Of a stretch of DNA of 5,463 bases, positions 4,542-5,463 are shown piece after piece (the stretch's first letter is position 1; each line of letters begins with the position of its first letter). Below the pieces are notes generated by a model. It ran no database searches, had not been told where the DNA came from, and saw nothing but the letters and a program-made list of their open reading frames with translations. Both the position numbers and the translations under genes were made by a program. The DNA lies in the NCBI GenBank assembly GCA_030043235.1, contig JASHYF010000233.1, positions 1 to 5,463 on the forward strand, given 5' to 3'. The DNA comes from Solirubrobacteraceae bacterium (lineage in GTDB: Bacteria > Actinomycetota > Thermoleophilia > Solirubrobacterales > Solirubrobacteraceae).

Positions 4542-5463
4542 ATGCGCATCGTGAGCCTCGTGCCCCACGCGACCGAGCTGCTGTTCGCGCTGGGCGCGGG
4601 CGCGGAGGTGGTGGGCGTGACGCACGAGTGCGACTTCCCGGCGGCTGCGTGCGAGCTGCAGCGCGTCACGCGCAACGTGCTCCCGGACGGCCTCGGCGCG
4701 GCGGAGATCGACGCGGCGGTGCGCGAGCGCACGCTCTCGGGGCAGGCGATCTACGAGCTCGATCGCGACGCGCTGGCGGCGCTGGAGCCAGAGCTGATCG
4801 TCACGCAGGCGCTGTGCCCAGTGTGCGCGGTCTCCTACGAGGAGGTGTGCGAGACCGTGCGCGCGCTGCCGTCGGCGCCGCGCGTGATCGCATTGGACCC
4901 GAAGACGCTCGGCGAGAGCATCGCCGATGTGCGCACGCTGGCACGCGCGACCGGACGGCGCGAGCAGGGCGCCGAGCTCGTGCGCACGAGCGCCGCGCGG
5001 ATCGACCGCGTGAGGCTCGCGGTGCGCGCGCACCCTGAGGGGCACACCCACTTGGGCGCAGGCAGGCAGCGGCGCCCGCGCGTGGCGGCGCTCGAGTGGC
5101 TCGACCCGGTGTACGCGGCGGGACACTGGACGCCGCAGCTGATCGAGCTGGCCGGCGGCGAGGACGTGCTCGGGCTTGCCGGGGAGCCGTCCGCGGTCAC
5201 CACCTGGGAGGCCGTGGCGAGCGCGCGAGCGGAGGTCGTGGTGGTGATGCCGTGCGGCTACGACGAGACGCGCGCGCAGGCCGAGGCGGTGGCGTACCGG
5301 CGCGCGCTCGCCGCGCTTGGCGCCCAGCGGATCGTGGCGGTGAACGCGTCCGCGTACTTCTCCAGGCCGGGACCGCGGCTGATCGACGGCCTGGAGCTGC
5401 TCGCGCACGTGCTGCACCCAGAGCGCGTCCCCGAGGCGCCCACGGCGGCCCGGGCGCTCGAGC
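4542..5463 (+). CDS. Cobalamin-binding (BtuF-like) protein without signal peptide, 3' end outside window
   Basis: The frame is open from ATG 4542 to the right edge, giving 307 codons without a stop. The protein belongs to the periplasmic-binding-like fold of COG0614 (BtuF/FepB type, PF01497), in the branch usually labelled cobalamin-binding protein. The N-lobe starts directly with RIVSLVPHATELLFALGAG (2-20), then VGVTHECDFP (24-33), SGQAIYELD (66-74) and ELIVTQALCPVCAVS (84-98). A helical linker follows, then the C-lobe: ALEWLDPVYAAGHW (183-196), ELAGGEDVLG (202-211), VVVMPCGYD (233-241) and NASAYFSRPGPRLIDGLELL (268-287). No signal peptide or lipobox precedes the fold, so the product is probably cytosolic, unlike true ABC-transporter binding proteins. 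A salvage or storage role is inferred. Cys30, Cys92, Cys95 and Cys238 sit in the recognisable motifs. A histidine-bearing stretch (HPEGHTH, 164-170) looks inserted in the linker. Little of the protein should be missing, as the fold ends near 292. Confidence 0.88.
   Translation, partial: MRIVSLVPHATELLFALGAGAEVVGVTHECDFPAAACELQRVTRNVLPDGLGAAEIDAAVRERTLSGQAIYELDRDALAALEPELIVTQALCPVCAVSYEEVCETVRALPSAPRVIALDPKTLGESIADVRTLARATGRREQGAELVRTSAARIDRVRLAVRAHPEGHTHLGAGRQRRPRVAALEWLDPVYAAGHWTPQLIELAGGEDVLGLAGEPSAVTTWEAVASARAEVVVVMPCGYDETRAQAEAVAYRRALAALGAQRIVAVNASAYFSRPGPRLIDGLELLAHVLHPERVPEAPTAARALE

Noticed and set aside
4512..5417. A 301-codon minus-strand frame opposite the cobalamin-binding gene
   Set aside because: It is the antisense shadow of a frame carrying the BtuF-like motifs from end to end. 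It would also run across the divergent promoter.
1..5463. A novel defence, biosynthetic or mobile system
   Set aside because: All five larger genes with a visible fold belong to known families, and base composition is even across them. There are no transposase, integrase, direct-repeat arrays or att-like repeats. The unusual signals are regulatory and are reported separately.

Overview
The window is high-GC DNA with strong third-position G/C bias, GTG as well as ATG starts, and an actinobacterial gene repertoire. The protein flavour fits a soil actinobacterium, perhaps of the Thermoleophilia/Solirubrobacterales type. That placement is a guess from family resemblance, not a measurement. No mobile element, CRISPR array, rRNA or tRNA is visible, and I see no clear candidate for a wholly new multi-gene system. 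The interest lies in the regulatory DNA between ordinary genes.

Layout: (1) 1-138 (+) is the end of a protein with a C-terminal peptidoglycan-binding repeat. (2) 139-279 is a convergent spacer holding two long, exactly abutting hairpins of 36 nt each. (3) 280-1452 (-) is a thiolase. (4) 1453-1665 is a divergent regulatory region with a TetR-type inverted repeat. (5) 1666-2460 (+) is a compact 3-hydroxyacyl-CoA dehydrogenase. (6) 2461-2710 is a convergent spacer with several hairpins. (7) 2711-4036 (-) is a CNNM/CBS/CorC-type membrane protein of the 'hemolysin C' family. (8) 4037-4199 is a spacer holding a possible short ORF that overlaps the next start by 4 bp. (9) 4200-4502 (-) is a pterin-4a-carbinolamine dehydratase. 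(10) 4503-4541 is a 39-bp divergent spacer. (11) 4542 to the window end (+) is a BtuF-like cobalamin-binding protein without a signal peptide; it is open at the 3' edge.

The thiolase and dehydrogenase catalyse consecutive last steps of beta-oxidation: 3-hydroxyacyl-CoA to 3-ketoacyl-CoA, then thiolysis. They diverge from one control region whose inverted repeat looks like a TetR-family operator, so coordinated control by an acyl-CoA-responsive repressor is plausible. The dehydratase and the cobalamin-binding protein diverge from 39 bp in which each start codon lies exactly 6 nt after a TANNNT -10 box. This suggests that both are transcribed as leaderless mRNAs from back-to-back promoters.
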